Shown here in pieces: positions 12,610 through 13,150 of a stretch of DNA of 13,150 nt (position 1 is the stretch's first letter; the number at the start of each line of letters is the position of its first letter). Under the pieces are notes generated by a model. The model made no database searches. It saw only the letters and a list, made by a program, of their open reading frames with translations, and was not told the origin of the DNA. Origin of the DNA: Caulobacteraceae bacterium (GTDB lineage Bacteria > Pseudomonadota > Alphaproteobacteria > Caulobacterales > Caulobacteraceae); the NCBI GenBank assembly GCA_947501315.1, contig CANMXH010000049.1, forward strand, positions 1-13,150, read 5' to 3'. The position numbers and the translations under genes are program-made.

Positions 12610-13150
12610 ATGTCGCTCGACACCTATATCGCCGGCCTGCCCAAGGCGGAGCTGCACCTGCATATCGAAGGCAGTCTCGAGCCCGAACTGATGTTCGAAC
12701 TGGCGCAGCGAAACGGCGTGGCCATTCCGTTCGACAGCGTCGAGGCGGTTCGCGCGGCCTATGACTTCTCCAACCTGCAGGACTTCCTCGACATCTACTA
12801 CGCCGGGGCGAATGTCCTGCTGACGCGGCAAGATTTCGAGGATCTGGCCTTCGCCTATTTCCGGCGCGCCGCCGCCGACAATGTCCGGCACGCCGAGATC
12901 TTCTTCGACCCGCAGACCCATACGGACCGGGGCGTGCCCTTCGGCGTCGTGGTCGAAGGCCTTGTAGCGGGCATGGAACGGGCGAAGACCGAACTGGGCG
13001 TCACCTCCGGTCTGATCCTCAGCTTCCTGCGCCACCTCAGCGAAGCGGAGGCCTTCGCCACGCTGGAGGCCGCGAAGCCCTGGCTGCACCATTTTGTCGG
13101 GGTCGGTCTCGACTCGTCTGAGGTCGGCCACCCGCCGTCGAAATTCGAGA
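12610..13150 (+). CDS. Adenine deaminase (adenosine deaminase superfamily), N-terminal part
   Basis: This is the first 180 codons of a gene cut by the right edge. It encodes a metal-dependent aminohydrolase of the adenosine/adenine deaminase family. KAELHLHIEGSLEPEL (12-27) has the HxH zinc ligands H16 and H18. The segments FFDPQTHTDRG, GLILSFLRHLSE and VGLDSSEVGHPPSKF closely resemble the adenine deaminase subgroup (yeast Aah1 and Pseudomonas-type proteins), which converts adenine to hypoxanthine for purine salvage. True adenosine deaminases differ in this region. The catalytic HAGE and later zinc ligands lie beyond the window. It follows argS by 33 bp on the same strand with no terminator between, so read-through from argS is likely. 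Confidence 0.9.
   Translation, partial: MSLDTYIAGLPKAELHLHIEGSLEPELMFELAQRNGVAIPFDSVEAVRAAYDFSNLQDFLDIYYAGANVLLTRQDFEDLAFAYFRRAAADNVRHAEIFFDPQTHTDRGVPFGVVVEGLVAGMERAKTELGVTSGLILSFLRHLSEAEAFATLEAAKPWLHHFVGVGLDSSEVGHPPSKFE

Overview
The window is high-GC, gene-dense alphaproteobacterial chromosome. It most resembles Caulobacterales (Caulobacter/Brevundimonas-like). I base this on the gene set, the codon bias, the Tat-exported Rieske protein and the intergenic palindromic repeats of a type common in that group. The genus is an inference from memory of protein resemblance, not a search. There is no rRNA, tRNA, CRISPR array, phage or transposase gene, and nearly everything is core metabolism.

Layout, left to right. 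Positions 1-694 (minus) hold the start of the cytochrome bc1 operon: Rieske protein PetA, then the N-terminus of cytochrome b, which runs off the window. A divergent spacer with a perfect 12-bp dyad separates it from trmL (plus), a tRNA wobble 2'-O-methyltransferase. A spacer packed with palindromes (1347-1557) follows. Then come an exported M19-family dipeptidase (minus) and hemF (plus), which diverge across a roughly 197-bp inverted-repeat element that reaches almost to the hemF ribosome binding site. The 3' end of hemF overlaps the 3' end of a convergent class I glutamine amidotransferase. That gene diverges from a small ABM-domain monooxygenase, which ends 4 bp short of convergent rlmJ (23S rRNA methyltransferase).

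Positions 5948-8652 (minus) form a compact operon: kbl - tdh - OGFr-domain protein. Kbl and Tdh together degrade threonine to glycine and acetyl-CoA. The role of the third protein, from the opioid-growth-factor-receptor-related family, is unknown. The Tdh has lost all four structural-zinc cysteines of the classical enzyme. A 301-bp leader with several dyads separates kbl from ispH (minus), the last enzyme of the MEP isoprenoid pathway. On the plus strand, an exported protein of unknown function abuts argS with zero spacing. The window ends in the first 180 codons of an adenine deaminase.

I found no clear new multi-gene system. The best leads are the Tdh variant with its OGFr-family operon partner, the dyad upstream of petA, the repeat element sitting where the hemF promoter should be, and the apparent translational coupling of argS to an unknown exported protein.
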